Source: Skeletonema tropicum (taxonomy: Eukaryota; Bacillariophyta; Thalassiosirophyceae; Thalassiosirales; Thalassiosiraceae). From it: a DNA stretch of 64,000 nt. Below the pieces are notes generated by a model that saw nothing but the letters and a program-made list of their open reading frames with translations, was not told the DNA's origin and made no database searches. Below, piece by piece: positions 11,159 through 20,514 of this stretch (position 1 is the first letter of the stretch; every line of letters begins with the position of its first letter). Position numbers and translations under genes: made by a program. The stretch is taken from the NCBI GenBank assembly GCA_037178625.1, contig CM074139.1, positions 2,683,262 through 2,747,261 of the forward strand, in the 5' to 3' direction.

Positions 11159-12699
11159 AAACGCTAAATTATGAGAAACATAAGAAGCATGCCGAGGCTA
11201 TATATGTGTATCTAAGTACGCGTAATAAGTACCTATGTATGTCACAAGTACAAGATGTGTCACAAATATACTTCATGTTAATGTTACATGATGTTACTGG
11301 CTCCTCTCGGGACCAATGTAGACCTGCTACCTGCTACGACTCCTCTTCATGGTCGTTAAATTGGAGAGGAAAACATGAGTGAATAAATTAAAATATTTTT
11401 TTAGGAAATGGGACCCCTCCATTTTGTAATGTACGGCTCAAGCTGGGAATAGGATGTACACGCTGGGGATAGGAAAAGAAGTCGAAGTGCTTCTATTCAG
11501 AGCCCTCTATTACTATAACTATAATTATAATCATATCTTGAGAGTGATCTTTGCCACTACCACAGCATTTCTGTAGCGCAGATCTTTTGCCCGTGCGTAG
11601 CTCGACCTGTACTCCATTCCCTCAGATAATTATGGTACCATCGAGTTCGAGCTCGAGCCGGCATGCACTCTTTTAGATTAGATACACTTTTTTGAGTCTT
11701 GATTATCATCCTCTTTCGAGAGCAACAGTGAGCCTATTTATTGCCAACACTGCCGGCTCAACCATAGGCTGAAACGACTTCAGTAACCTACCTCGCCCCA
11801 CCACAAAACAGTTCCCTTGCTTGTGCACGTGCAATGCCCCTAGCTCCAAGTCATTATAATCAAGCAGCATATCACCTTGACTCCTGCCTTAAATCAGCTT
11901 CTACAGCTCAGCCTTTGGAGTACCAGTAACTCGGTCAACTCACTGCTTTGTTGCATCATCCATTATACCCGGCAGATACTGTCCATCGATGAGTGGAAGT
12001 GAGCTGTGGGAGTTGTGACATACACGATTTTCGGTCCTTGTTCGCTCTTCAGCAATGGCATCGCAATATCCGATGCAAAACCGTTGAGAACACATCATCC
12101 CTGAAGAGGAAATGCCGTCTTTGTTCCAAAATCGATCTGCCTCACATTATCACCTTGTCACTCTCTGCAGCTGCAGCGGATCATGCTCTGGCTCTGCTTT
12201 GGACCAATCACCAAAAGGAATAGCTTCGTGATCATACTCCAATCCATTTGTAAAGCGAGCTGATGCTGCATCAAAGCCACTGCCACTGTGTGACCCTCCT
12301 GTGATTGCGCATGGCATGGCATGGCAATCCCCTCTGGACGGACAAGTCTACTGATATGTATAAATTTATCTCCGATCGTCCTTTTATTTACACATGAGTT
12401 ACTGGTTACCGGTAGGCAGGGGCGGTTTTGTCATGGACTCTGGCGGGATTCAAATTGTACTTATTCCTATGTAGATTACTTAAGATAAGATGTGACAACA
12501 CAATTTTTGATCCAAATTTCAAATTTTTGATCCATCGAATTTCGAGTGATGGTCCATGAGACATCATATCTCTCTAAGTACTTACATGGTGCTGCGCTGG
12601 TGAAGACTGAATAAAGCAGGCACAAGGCAAGCCAAGATACAAATCTATGTGCTATTGCATGGATAATATTCAGCTATTGTCCACATTGCAGCGCCCAAC
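11159..12699. other. intergenic, with a duplicated upstream segment of the MATH-BTB genes
   Basis: No gene supported. The segment CAGCATTTCTGTAGCGCAGA...TTTTGCCCGTGC..AGCTCGACCTGT at about 11563-11612 recurs at about 15373-15422 upstream of the next paralog. The last 30 bp before the ATG (ATTGTCCACATTGCAGCGCC) are also shared by both genes, so the duplication includes 5' flanks. Confidence 0.6.
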
Positions 12700-13911
12700 A
12701 TGAATAGGCCCGGTCAACTTATCAGAGGTGCAACCATTTTGATAGATGATGCCGAGCGTCGTGAAGGATGGAAGTCTTTCCAATTCAAATTTGTGGAATT
12801 CGGAGATTATGAGGATCTCGAAGGCAATGATTGGCTTGAGACGCCCAGGTTTTTTTACAGAGGACACGAATGGTCATTGAAGATTTATCCAAGGGGGGAT
12901 GGCGTCGATAATCCTGCAACTTTGTCAGCTTTCCTCGTACATCATTTAAGTGCATGTCAAACATCACTCTCCATAAAGTTTGAGATCAAAATTCTTGATA
13001 AATTTGGGGCCAAGAAGAAAGCAAAGACATCTAAGAGACCTTTTCCACCCGAATTAACGACAGGTCACGGATTCTCTCTAATGTTACTCTCTGATATTTT
13101 CGATGAATCCCAAAACATGCTTGACTCAAATCTGTGCTCGTTGACAATCGCTGTAGCCATAGAAGAGCCGCCAGCTGCTGCATATGTCCCAAAAAATCCA
13201 TTTCAAGATAAGATACAAAATAAGTTCCTCGATGAGGAATCATCTGATGTATGCTTTGAAGTTAGTACGGTGGAACCGAACGAAGACAATTCAAGGAGGG
13301 CAAGGTCAATGATTCCATTTCATGCCCACCGCTTCATTTTAGAAATCTGTGCTCCAATGCTTGCTGAATTATTTGGGGAGGAATCTTCAGTAGTTTCTAT
13401 AAATGATATCAAGCCAGATGTATTCCACCAAATGTTGTGGTATGTCTATGGGGGGACTGTTCCACCTGCACCGTTGAAGGAACACGCCAAGGACATCATC
13501 GACGCTGCTGACAAGTTTTCCATTGTGAATCTGAAGTTGGAGGCAGAAGCAGCGTATGTAAAATCCACAAAAATCTCCGCTGATAATGTGATGGACAATC
13601 TATTATATGCGGATGCAAAAAACCTCGCCGTATTGAAGGAGGCAGCCATGGATTTCCTTGCTGCTCGTGGTGGAGAAGTGTTAGGTAACAACATTTCGTT
13701 TGACAACTTTCCTCCTCAATTGGTGAGGGATCTCCTAGTTGCAACGACTCGCAGCAGAAACGAGGGTGAAGGTTTATACAACAATGGCTTCATCACGATG
13801 CGTGTGAGTGAACTTAGGAGGAAGCTTCATGAGAAAGGGTTGGGAATGAATGTTGATGGTTCTCGTGAAGCGATGATTGAAGCTCTCCGAAATAGTGCTC
13901 CAGGAAACTGA
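12700..13911 (+). CDS. MATH-BTB-SAP protein 1
   Basis: 403 aa, single exon. Predicted substrate-recognition adaptor for a cullin-3 ubiquitin ligase, by analogy with SPOP-type MATH-BTB proteins. Residues ~20-150 form a MATH-like beta-sandwich (WLETPRFFYRGHEWSLKIYPRGD...LDKFG...LTIAVAI). Residues ~165-265 form the BTB domain (SSDVCFEVS, HAHRFILEICAPMLAELFG, YVYGGTVP). A BACK-like helical part follows (AKDIIDAADKFSIVNLKLEAEAAYV, LLYADAKNLAVLKEAAMDFL). The C-terminal ~35 residues fit a SAP motif (VSELRRKLHEKGL...VDGSREAMIEAL), which in other proteins binds DNA or scaffold. The conserved NRPGQLI start is shared with the next paralog. A SINE sits directly after the stop codon. Confidence 0.85.
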   Translation: MNRPGQLIRGATILIDDAERREGWKSFQFKFVEFGDYEDLEGNDWLETPRFFYRGHEWSLKIYPRGDGVDNPATLSAFLVHHLSACQTSLSIKFEIKILDKFGAKKKAKTSKRPFPPELTTGHGFSLMLLSDIFDESQNMLDSNLCSLTIAVAIEEPPAAAYVPKNPFQDKIQNKFLDEESSDVCFEVSTVEPNEDNSRRARSMIPFHAHRFILEICAPMLAELFGEESSVVSINDIKPDVFHQMLWYVYGGTVPPAPLKEHAKDIIDAADKFSIVNLKLEAEAAYVKSTKISADNVMDNLLYADAKNLAVLKEAAMDFLAARGGEVLGNNISFDNFPPQLVRDLLVATTRSRNEGEGLYNNGFITMRVSELRRKLHEKGLGMNVDGSREAMIEALRNSAPGN

Positions 13912-13928
13912 GAATGTTTTATATCTAG

Positions 13929-14248
13929 GGGTGGTGTGGCGTAGTGGTATCACCGCCTCTCTTCTGGTTCGGGGTCTTGGGTTCGAGTCTCCCCCGTGCC
14001 AAATCCTGGCTGTTTGAGGTGTCGCAGCTCGGAGTGCGATCTGGGAAAAAAGACCATTACTTGGTTTGGAATTTCATATCACTGCCTCTTTGCTAATTCC
14101 GGGGTGATGGAAAAACTGTTGGTTATTTGCTTAATTACACTCGAAGGGTAGTAACTTGTGACATTGCTCTAGATAATTGTAGATAATTTCGCCCCTGGAG
14201 GGCCAACCATGATGTACTTTAAGATTTCCGTTAATTTTTTTTTTTTTA
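13929..14248 (+). mobile_element. tRNA-derived SINE, copy 1 (sense)
   Basis: 320 bp. The 5' head carries a pol III A box (TGGCGTAGTGG, 13937-13947) and B box (GGTTCGAGTCT, 13980-13990) at tRNA-like spacing. The body ends in a run of T after TTTCCGTTAA. A perfect 16-bp target-site duplication AATGTTTTATATCTAG flanks it at 13913-13928 and 14249-14264. The insertion is in the 3' flank of the first MATH-BTB gene, one base after its stop codon. Confidence 0.92.
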
Positions 14249-14264
14249 AATGTTTTATATCTAG

Positions 14265-14573
14265 TCTACTCCAATAATTTACATTGCCACAGTTGATGAT
14301 CATTTCTGTTTTGGGCAATATGTTTTATGATGTACATGAAACCGTACTCCATGATTCCATCAATCAAGAACAAGAATTATTGCTAGACTTCCATCTCTTA
14401 TTAGACCCAATAAATTCAACCCATTTTCATCCGGCAACCCATTTTCATCTGGCGCCACTTTTTCAGCTCGATTGCACAGCGATGGAAAATTACATTGTAG
14501 TCATCAACATGAAATCCTTGCTGTGCACAGCTGCACAGTTGACAGAGGTATTGTAGTAGTCGGGATGCCAATA
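14265..14573. other. 3' flank of MATH-BTB gene 1
   Basis: No gene. It is homologous to the 3' flank of gene 2 (about 17020-17243): shared words include TTGCCACAGTTGAT.ATCAT, TTTCATCAATCAAGAA and TGTGCACAG..TTGACA. The tandem duplication therefore extends past the coding region. Confidence 0.65.
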
Positions 14574-14589
14574 TACATTCATGGAGATG

Positions 14590-14901
14590 AATTAACGGAA
14601 ATCTTAAAGTACGTCATGGTTGGCCCTCCAGGGGCGAAATTATCTACAATTATCTAGAGCAATGTCACAAGTTACTACCCTTCAAGTGTAATTAAGCAAA
14701 TAACCAACAGTTTTTCCATCACCCCGGAATTAGCAAAGAGGCAGTGATATGAAATTCCAAACCAAGTAATGGTCTTTTTTCCCAGATCGCACTCCGAGCT
14801 GCGACACCTCAAACAGCCAGGATTTGGCACGGGGGAGACTCGAACCCAAGACCCCGAACCAGAAGAGAGGCGGTGATACCACTACACCACACCACCTCTC
14901 C
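14590..14901 (-). mobile_element. tRNA-derived SINE, copy 2 (antisense)
   Basis: 312 bp, the same family as the copy at 13929 but inverted. The B-box complement lies in GACTCGAACCC and the A-box complement in CCACTACACCACA at the right end. A perfect 16-bp target duplication TACATTCATGGAGATG lies at 14574-14589 and 14902-14917. The poly(T) tail is nearly absent in this copy (AATT only). Confidence 0.92.
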
Positions 14902-14917
14902 TACATTCATGGAGATG

Positions 14918-15744
14918 GAGAGAGGATTGTAGGTCGGTGTCTCCAATTGAACATACTCATAGACATAAACAGTTTTAGCCAAACTGCAACATAATCAGCA
15001 ATAATTCTAAGTCTAAGGGAGGTGATCCTTGCTCCAGCTTCAAGGTTCATAGTTTGGCAGGATCACCTCCGGGCTCGTCAATCGGACAACTTACCTGCCC
15101 AAGCTAGTGTGGCAAGGATCACCTACGTCTCTCTTTGAAGAGTAATTATGCTTGGCTGGTCGATCGTCGGTCAGACAACTTACCTGCCTCATACGATGTT
15201 GTATCAGTGACCGCTCGCTAAGGTCTTCGAAACTTTTTTAGCATTATTCCCGCAATTGAGAGAGTGGGATTGGGATCTGCTGCCCAATCCAAACACATTT
15301 CAATGCATAAATACATACATGGGCTGGGCTGGGATTGGCGTTTGGCGTCGCTCTTGCTTTTTAGGTGAGTGGCACAGCATTTCTGTAGCGCAGATCTTTT
15401 GCCCGTGCTAGCTCGACCTGTAAGTACTCCATTCTCTCAGATAATTTGTTGTATACCTCGAGTATTATGTGGGGCTTTAGGTTAGCGAGTCAATAATTTG
15501 TGTGGGGCTTCAGGTTGTACATACTTTGCACTTTCCTTCTCTTCTCAAGAAAATCCATTCCCGACTGGACCTAAGCGGTACTAGATATTAATTCCTAAGT
15601 TCATATGAATTCAGATGTGATCGTGGGTGGGGTCGGTCGGGGTCGACTTTCGGGTGATGGTGCATGTGATGTGGTTGTGATCAAGTCATCAACTACAAAA
15701 ATAGATACATTCAAGCCGTTATTGTCCACATTGCAGCGCCTAAA
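14918..15744. other. intergenic between MATH-BTB genes 1 and 2
   Basis: No gene. It contains the long-armed hairpin at 15018-15070, a second GGATCACCT word near 15116, the motif ACCTGCCTCATACGATGTT (about 15182) that recurs at 17834 and 29147, and the duplicated upstream segment at 15373-15422. Confidence 0.55.
15018..15070. other. 11-bp-stem inverted repeat GGAGGTGATCC...GGATCACCTCC, copy 1
   Basis: Perfect 11-bp arms around a ~31-nt loop. The same structure, with the loop sequence largely conserved (CAGCTTCAAGGTTCATA.TTTGG), occurs at 17726-17776 downstream of the next MATH-BTB gene. Confidence 0.75.
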
Positions 15745-17001
15745 ATGAATAGACCCGGTCAACTTATCCCAGACTCAGATATTACGATAGATGTTGCCCA
15801 GCCTCGTGAAGGGTGGAAGTCTTTCCAATTCAAAGTTGTGCACCTCGCCGAGTATGTGGATCTTACTTCCGAGAGCAATGATTGGCTTGAGACGCCAAAA
15901 TTTTCCTGCCGAGGACACGAATGGTCATTACGAATTTATCCGGGGGGGAATTCTATCGCTACTGCTGGATATTTGTCAGATTTTCTCCATCATGAGGGGA
16001 AAGAAGCAGGCACAACTCGTCACAAGTCAAAAGTCGATCTAAATTTTGAGATCAGGATTCTTGATAAATTTGGAAACACAAGACGAACAAAGAAATTAAC
16101 CATGCCACACAGGAACTTTGAATCATCCCGAACGAGCATCCCCGCTAGTTTGGGTAACAGAAATTTTATGAAACTCACTGATATCTTGGATGAATCCCAA
16201 AACTTCTTGGAGCAAGGGCAGAGCTCATTGACATTCGCTGTCTCCATGAAAGAGCTGCCAGCTGCTGCATTTATCCCAAAAAATCCGTTTCAGGATATGA
16301 TGCAAAGTAAATTCCTTGATGAAGAATCATCTGATGTATGCTTTGAGGTTAGTACAGCAGTGGAACCGAACGAAAATAATACAAGGAGGACAAGGTCAAG
16401 GTCATTGATTCTATTTCATGCTCATCGTTTCATTTTGAAAATCTGTGCTCCAATGCTTGCTGAACTATTCGGGGAGGAATCTGCAGCAGTCACGATAAAT
16501 GATATCAAGGCGGATGTTTTCCACCAAATGCTGTGGTATGTCTATGGGGGGACTGTCCCAGAAAGACTCATGAAGGAATACGCCAAGGACATCATCGACG
16601 CTGCTGACAAGTTTTCCATTGTGAATCTGAAGTTGGAGGCAGAAGCAGCGTACGTCGAGTCCACAACAATCACCGCTGATAATGTGATGGACAATCTATT
16701 ATATGCGGATGCAAAAAACCTCGCCGTATTGAAGGAGGCGGCCATGGATTTCCTTGCTGCTCGTGGTGGAGAAGTGATTGGTAACGTTTCGTTTGCCCAG
16801 TTTCCTCCGCAGCTGGTGAGGGATCTCTTAGTTGCTACGACACGCAGGAACGAGGGTGATACTGGAAATGGCAATAACTTCACCACGATGCGTGTGAGTG
16901 AACTTAGGAGGAAGCTTCATGAGAAAGGGTTGGGAATGAATATTGATGGTTCTCGTGAAACGATGATTGAAGCTCTCCGAAATAGTGCTGCAGGGAACTA
17001 A
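15745..17001 (+). CDS. MATH-BTB-SAP protein 2
   Basis: 418 aa, single exon, tandem duplicate of the gene at 12700. MATH-like part at ~20-160 (WLETPKFSCRGHEWSLRIYPGGN), BTB at ~170-275 (SSDVCFEVS, HAHRFILKICAPMLAELFG, YVYGGTVP), BACK-like helices to ~365, and a SAP-like C-terminus (VSELRRKLHEKGLGMNIDGS). The stretch from the BTB end into the BACK-like part is almost identical at DNA level to paralog 1, while the MATH part differs at many sites. This fits local gene conversion or strong constraint on the cullin-binding half with divergence of the substrate-binding half. Expected role as for paralog 1: CUL3 adaptor, inferred from family. Confidence 0.85.
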   Translation: MNRPGQLIPDSDITIDVAQPREGWKSFQFKVVHLAEYVDLTSESNDWLETPKFSCRGHEWSLRIYPGGNSIATAGYLSDFLHHEGKEAGTTRHKSKVDLNFEIRILDKFGNTRRTKKLTMPHRNFESSRTSIPASLGNRNFMKLTDILDESQNFLEQGQSSLTFAVSMKELPAAAFIPKNPFQDMMQSKFLDEESSDVCFEVSTAVEPNENNTRRTRSRSLILFHAHRFILKICAPMLAELFGEESAAVTINDIKADVFHQMLWYVYGGTVPERLMKEYAKDIIDAADKFSIVNLKLEAEAAYVESTTITADNVMDNLLYADAKNLAVLKEAAMDFLAARGGEVIGNVSFAQFPPQLVRDLLVATTRRNEGDTGNGNNFTTMRVSELRRKLHEKGLGMNIDGSRETMIEALRNSAAGN

Positions 17002-17243
17002 GAGGCTTGTACAGTCTAGATATTGCCACAGTTGATAATCATATCTGTTTTGAGCAAATATTGTATTATTTACATAATAACCTACTCAATGGTTTCATCA
17101 ATCAAGAATTATTTCTGAGAGCTTCCCTCGCTCTCTCGACCCACTAAATTCAATCCCTTTTCATCTAGAGTCACTTTTCAGCTCGCATGCACAGTGGGGG
17201 ATACAAAATTGTCACCGTATCTCCTTTCTGTGCACAGTTGACA

Positions 17244-17568
17244 AAAAAAAAAAAAAATTAACGGAAATCTTAAAGTACGTCATGGTTGGCCCTCCAGGGG
17301 CGAAATTATCTACAATTATCTAGAGCAATGTCACAAGTTACTACCCTTCGAGTGTAATTAAGCAAATAACCAACAGTTTTTCCATCACCCCGGAATTAGC
17401 AAAGAGGCAGTGATATGAAATTCCAAAACCAAGTAATGGTCTTTTTTCCCAGATCGCACTCCGAGCTGCGACACCTCAAACAGCCAGGATTTGGCACGGG
17501 GGAGACTCGAACCCAAGACCCCGAACCAGAAGAGAGGCGGTGATACCACTACACCACACCACCTCTCA
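17244..17568 (-). mobile_element. tRNA-derived SINE, copy 3 (antisense)
   Basis: 325 bp, nearly identical to the other two copies. Read on the minus strand it ends in a poly(T) run of about 14, seen here as the A run at 17244. Its target duplication CTTTCTGTGCACAGTTGACA lies at 17224-17243 and 17569-17588. It lies in the 3' flank of paralog 2, at a different site from the SINEs next to paralog 1. Confidence 0.92.
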
Positions 17569-17588
17569 CTTTCTGTGCACAGTTGACA

Positions 17589-18267
17589 GTCCCCAGTTGA
17601 CAGACAGAGGTATTGTAATAGTAAGGATATCTATCTAAATTGTTGGAGAGAGTAAGTACGGCGGTGTCTCCAATGGACTTAAACAGTTTAAGCCAAAATG
17701 CAAGATAATCAGCAATAATTCTAAGGGAGGTGATCCTTGCCAGCTTCAAGGTTCATAATTTGGCAGGATCACCTCCGTCTCTCTTTGAAGAGCACATGAT
17801 ACTGGGCTAGTCGATCGTCGGTCAGAAACTAACCTGCCTCACACGTTGTTTTACGGGGCTTACGGTGACCGATAACATGTATGACACATTGACAGCGTTG
17901 GATCGACACAATCCAAACACATTTCAATGCATCAGTACATGGGATAGGATAGGAGCGTCGCTCCCTTTGGATTTGTTGTTTTGAATTTAGGGCTGTTGGT
18001 GTTGGTCGATCGGTGAGTACAACGCTGTACCAGTCCAAAACTAATCTGTCCCGTTATGTGAGAGTCTGTCCCGTTGATATGAGATGAATTCCCGGAGGCC
18101 GTTCTGAGCGGCTTCTTGGTCGATTTGGATGAAACCAAGCAAGAGCATGTCGGCCACGGTGATAGATAGTAGATAGTAGAGATTACAGATCTGCATATAC
18201 GGTTGGGTTGGGATACCTGTCGCTTTGATAGGTCGGGCTTTTTAGGTTATTTCTGTGCTACGGTAAA
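17589..18267. other. 3' flank of gene 2 and remnant 5' flank of a lost unit
   Basis: No gene. From about 17860 the sequence resembles the region upstream of gene 2: a 24-bp word beginning CAATCCAAACACATTTC is at 15285 and 17909, and TTTTTAGGT...TTTCTGTG.. is at 15360 and 18239. A third tandem unit probably started here before the retroelement fragment displaced it. Confidence 0.55.
17726..17776. other. 11-bp-stem inverted repeat, copy 2
   Basis: The arms GGAGGTGATCC (17726-17736) and GGATCACCTCC (17766-17776) match the structure at 15018, here with a slightly shorter loop. Conservation of both arms between paralogous flanks is notable. Confidence 0.75.
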
Positions 18268-19646
18268 CTACGTATCACTGGTATTGTAAACAAGAAAAGT
18301 ATCTGTAGATGGCTGAGAAGACTCTTGAGTCGACTGAGAGCTACTTCTTTGTGAAATAGATCTGCCACCTGTACTGTGTAATAAATATGAAATTTGGTCA
18401 TCATTGAGCGATGATGTGGTGGTCGGGCCATTGTTGCTCTCATAGAGTGCTTGAATGGCAGCTAGTCCTGCTGAGCCGTTTGCCTTGCAAATCGTTCTCC
18501 CGAATATTTGTGTGTAATAGGTGCTTGGGTCAGGGCTTTTGTAGGATCCCCCGTAGTGATAGTTTCGTTGTTTTGATTTCCAAATTGAGTCGGCTCGTTC
18601 TAGGATGTTTGATGGGGTTCTAGTGAATGCTTGGTGAGCCATTTTGGAGGCGTTTGGGAATTTGGACTTGTCGATATTGTGGAGTGTTTTGTGGTCGCCA
18701 TTTGGAGGTGTGCCATATAGGAAGTAGTTTATTGTGGGTCCGAAGAGGCCTAGTGGGCTGATGGCGAAAGGGAGTAGTTGCATGTTATCTGAGTAAAGTT
18801 CTCCGATGATTTATTCTCCGGTGAGTGTTATTTGTGATGAGCTGTCGGTGCGTGATGCATTTGAACCTCTGCCTCTTTGAAACTTGCTCTTCTCTGCCGA
18901 GAGAAGTGACGCGACGATATTGTTTGATTTAGCGTTACTTCCACCTCGGGATGGAGAAGGGCAAGTGTCAGAGTTGCATGTGATCATGTCAAATCCAATT
19001 TTTGATAGTTTGCATCTGAAGTGGCTCTCGTTTGAGACTATTGGGAGGTTGAAATGGGTGTCGAATGGTTTAATGTTGGATTTTTTGATGCTGCGGACTA
19101 GGCCTGTAGTTTCTTTACAGATTTTTCGGTCTGTGAGTTGGATGAAGGGAATGAGTGTTTCCATCTCCTTGTGCCACATATCTCTCCATTTGTTGTGCAT
19201 CTTCGTTTTAAATTGTTTGCTGAGGTGGCTGCATTGGCATTGATATAGATGGTCTCCTTTTGTGTCGAAGTCTTGTTTGCAGAAGGGGCATTTGAGTTGT
19301 TCTGTTGTTTCCCAGATGTTCATACGTAAACAGCGGAGGAGGTTGGATCTGAAAAGGCGGTTGTCTTGTCTATTTTCTTCATCGCTTCTTGGAAGGTCCA
19401 AAAGTCCTTGTCCCATCTTGCCGTCGATGATTTCTGCGATGTTGTGTGTGCTGTCGTTTGGAAGGTAATTGATCATTTTTCCACTTAGGCGAGAGGATGC
19501 TTCCTTGTTGATAATATCATGGCATTTTTGTAGTGGTGTATTATTGATGAAGGTTGATATTCCTTGAGCTGTATCATCTCCGGTGCAAATTTGTTGAAGA
19601 TTTGGAAGGTGGTAGATGGATTTGATGATACTATCCAATATTTTTG
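18268..19646 (-). pseudogene. retroelement reverse transcriptase, C-terminal fragment with in-frame stop
   Basis: The minus-strand frame from about 19646 to 18268 is open except for one TAA at 18811-18813. The upstream part has a Cys/His motif, CPFCKQDFDTKGDHLYQC (C-x2-C-x9-H-x3-C), of the kind found after the reverse transcriptase in non-LTR elements; the array at 46-47.9 kb has CDGCGAKMTVEHALQC. The downstream part continues in the same frame (MQLLPFAISPLGLFGP). No ATG opens the upstream end, and no RT catalytic motif is left, so this is a 5'-truncated dead copy. Its upstream end coincides with the insertion site of the hAT-like element. Confidence 0.6.
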
Positions 19647-20318
19647 TAGAGTTGGGTCACGTTCCATCACGGGAAAAAAGTTGGGACAAGGAAATTTTTC
19701 AGATCGGGTGGATGGAATCACGGGTGCAAATGGAACAAAAAAATGAAAAATTGTTATGTTATTGCTTGTTATCAGTTAAATAGGCCATTTCGCGTTAGAT
19801 ATACCTTTTACAATGCTCTGCATGGCCAATAAGTCCCCCGCAACTCTCCCACTACCCCATTTATTCAATTCAATGCACTCAAAAGATCAACAAGTGGTCA
19901 TGCTGGCCAATATCCATGTCGTCATCCTTCAATGGAGGAAGGTAGGCAACCACTAGCGACAATCCAGTCAACTCTTCATAGTACATGTGGAGAAGGCGGT
20001 TATTTTCAGGAGTGTACATGATTCGTGCAGCAAGTTCTGTGTCCATTCTGGCCCTCCTGATGGATAGAGCTAGAGCGGCAGATGACCACCATGGGGAAGC
20101 CATCGGAGGCAGAGCAAGTGGCAGATGTGCATCATGTTTTTGATCGGAAGACTTGCCCGAGTGAGGGTCTTCAAGTATTCATGTATGCACGTGGTAAGGA
20201 GAGTCAGTTTCAATAGGTTATGGGTCCTCACGGGTCTTCACGTGATGAAGGGTCGCGTGATTGGATATCACGGATCACGTGACTCACGTGAATACTCACA
20301 CGTCGTGACCCAACTCTA
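19647..20318. mobile_element. hAT-like non-autonomous element
   Basis: 672 bp. The terminal inverted repeat TAGAGTTGGGTCACG is perfect over 15 bp (19647-19661 and 20304-20318). It is flanked by the 8-bp duplication TATTTTTG at 19639-19646 and 20319-20326. An 8-bp target duplication and a terminus starting TAGAG are typical of hAT elements. TCACG/CGTGA words are repeated near both ends and fit subterminal transposase sites. The interior has no transposase; a 74-aa minus-strand frame (19879-20103) is of unknown meaning. Confidence 0.85.
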
Positions 20319-20514
20319 TATTTTTGGGTGATTTTTTAATATCTTACATTTTAGGAAATATTTTGGCGCCAACAACTGACACTTCTCACACACCTCTCTC
20401 CCTCTAGATTTACCATGTTGATGGAGTTCATAGGCGTCGATCAACAGAGCAGCCACAAGGCATTATTGTCCTCCACTAGAGTGTAAAGAGACTCATAATA
20501 TCAGAATTGATAGC

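Noticed and set aside
13929..14000. A functional tRNA gene
   Set aside because: A and B boxes are present, but the T-arm pairs poorly and the segment heads a ~320-bp body with target-site duplications. It is the head of a SINE.
15018..15070. Ribosomal RNA 3' end, because GGATCACCTCC is also the 3' end of small-subunit rRNA
   Set aside because: No rRNA sequence surrounds it; the word is one arm of a hairpin.
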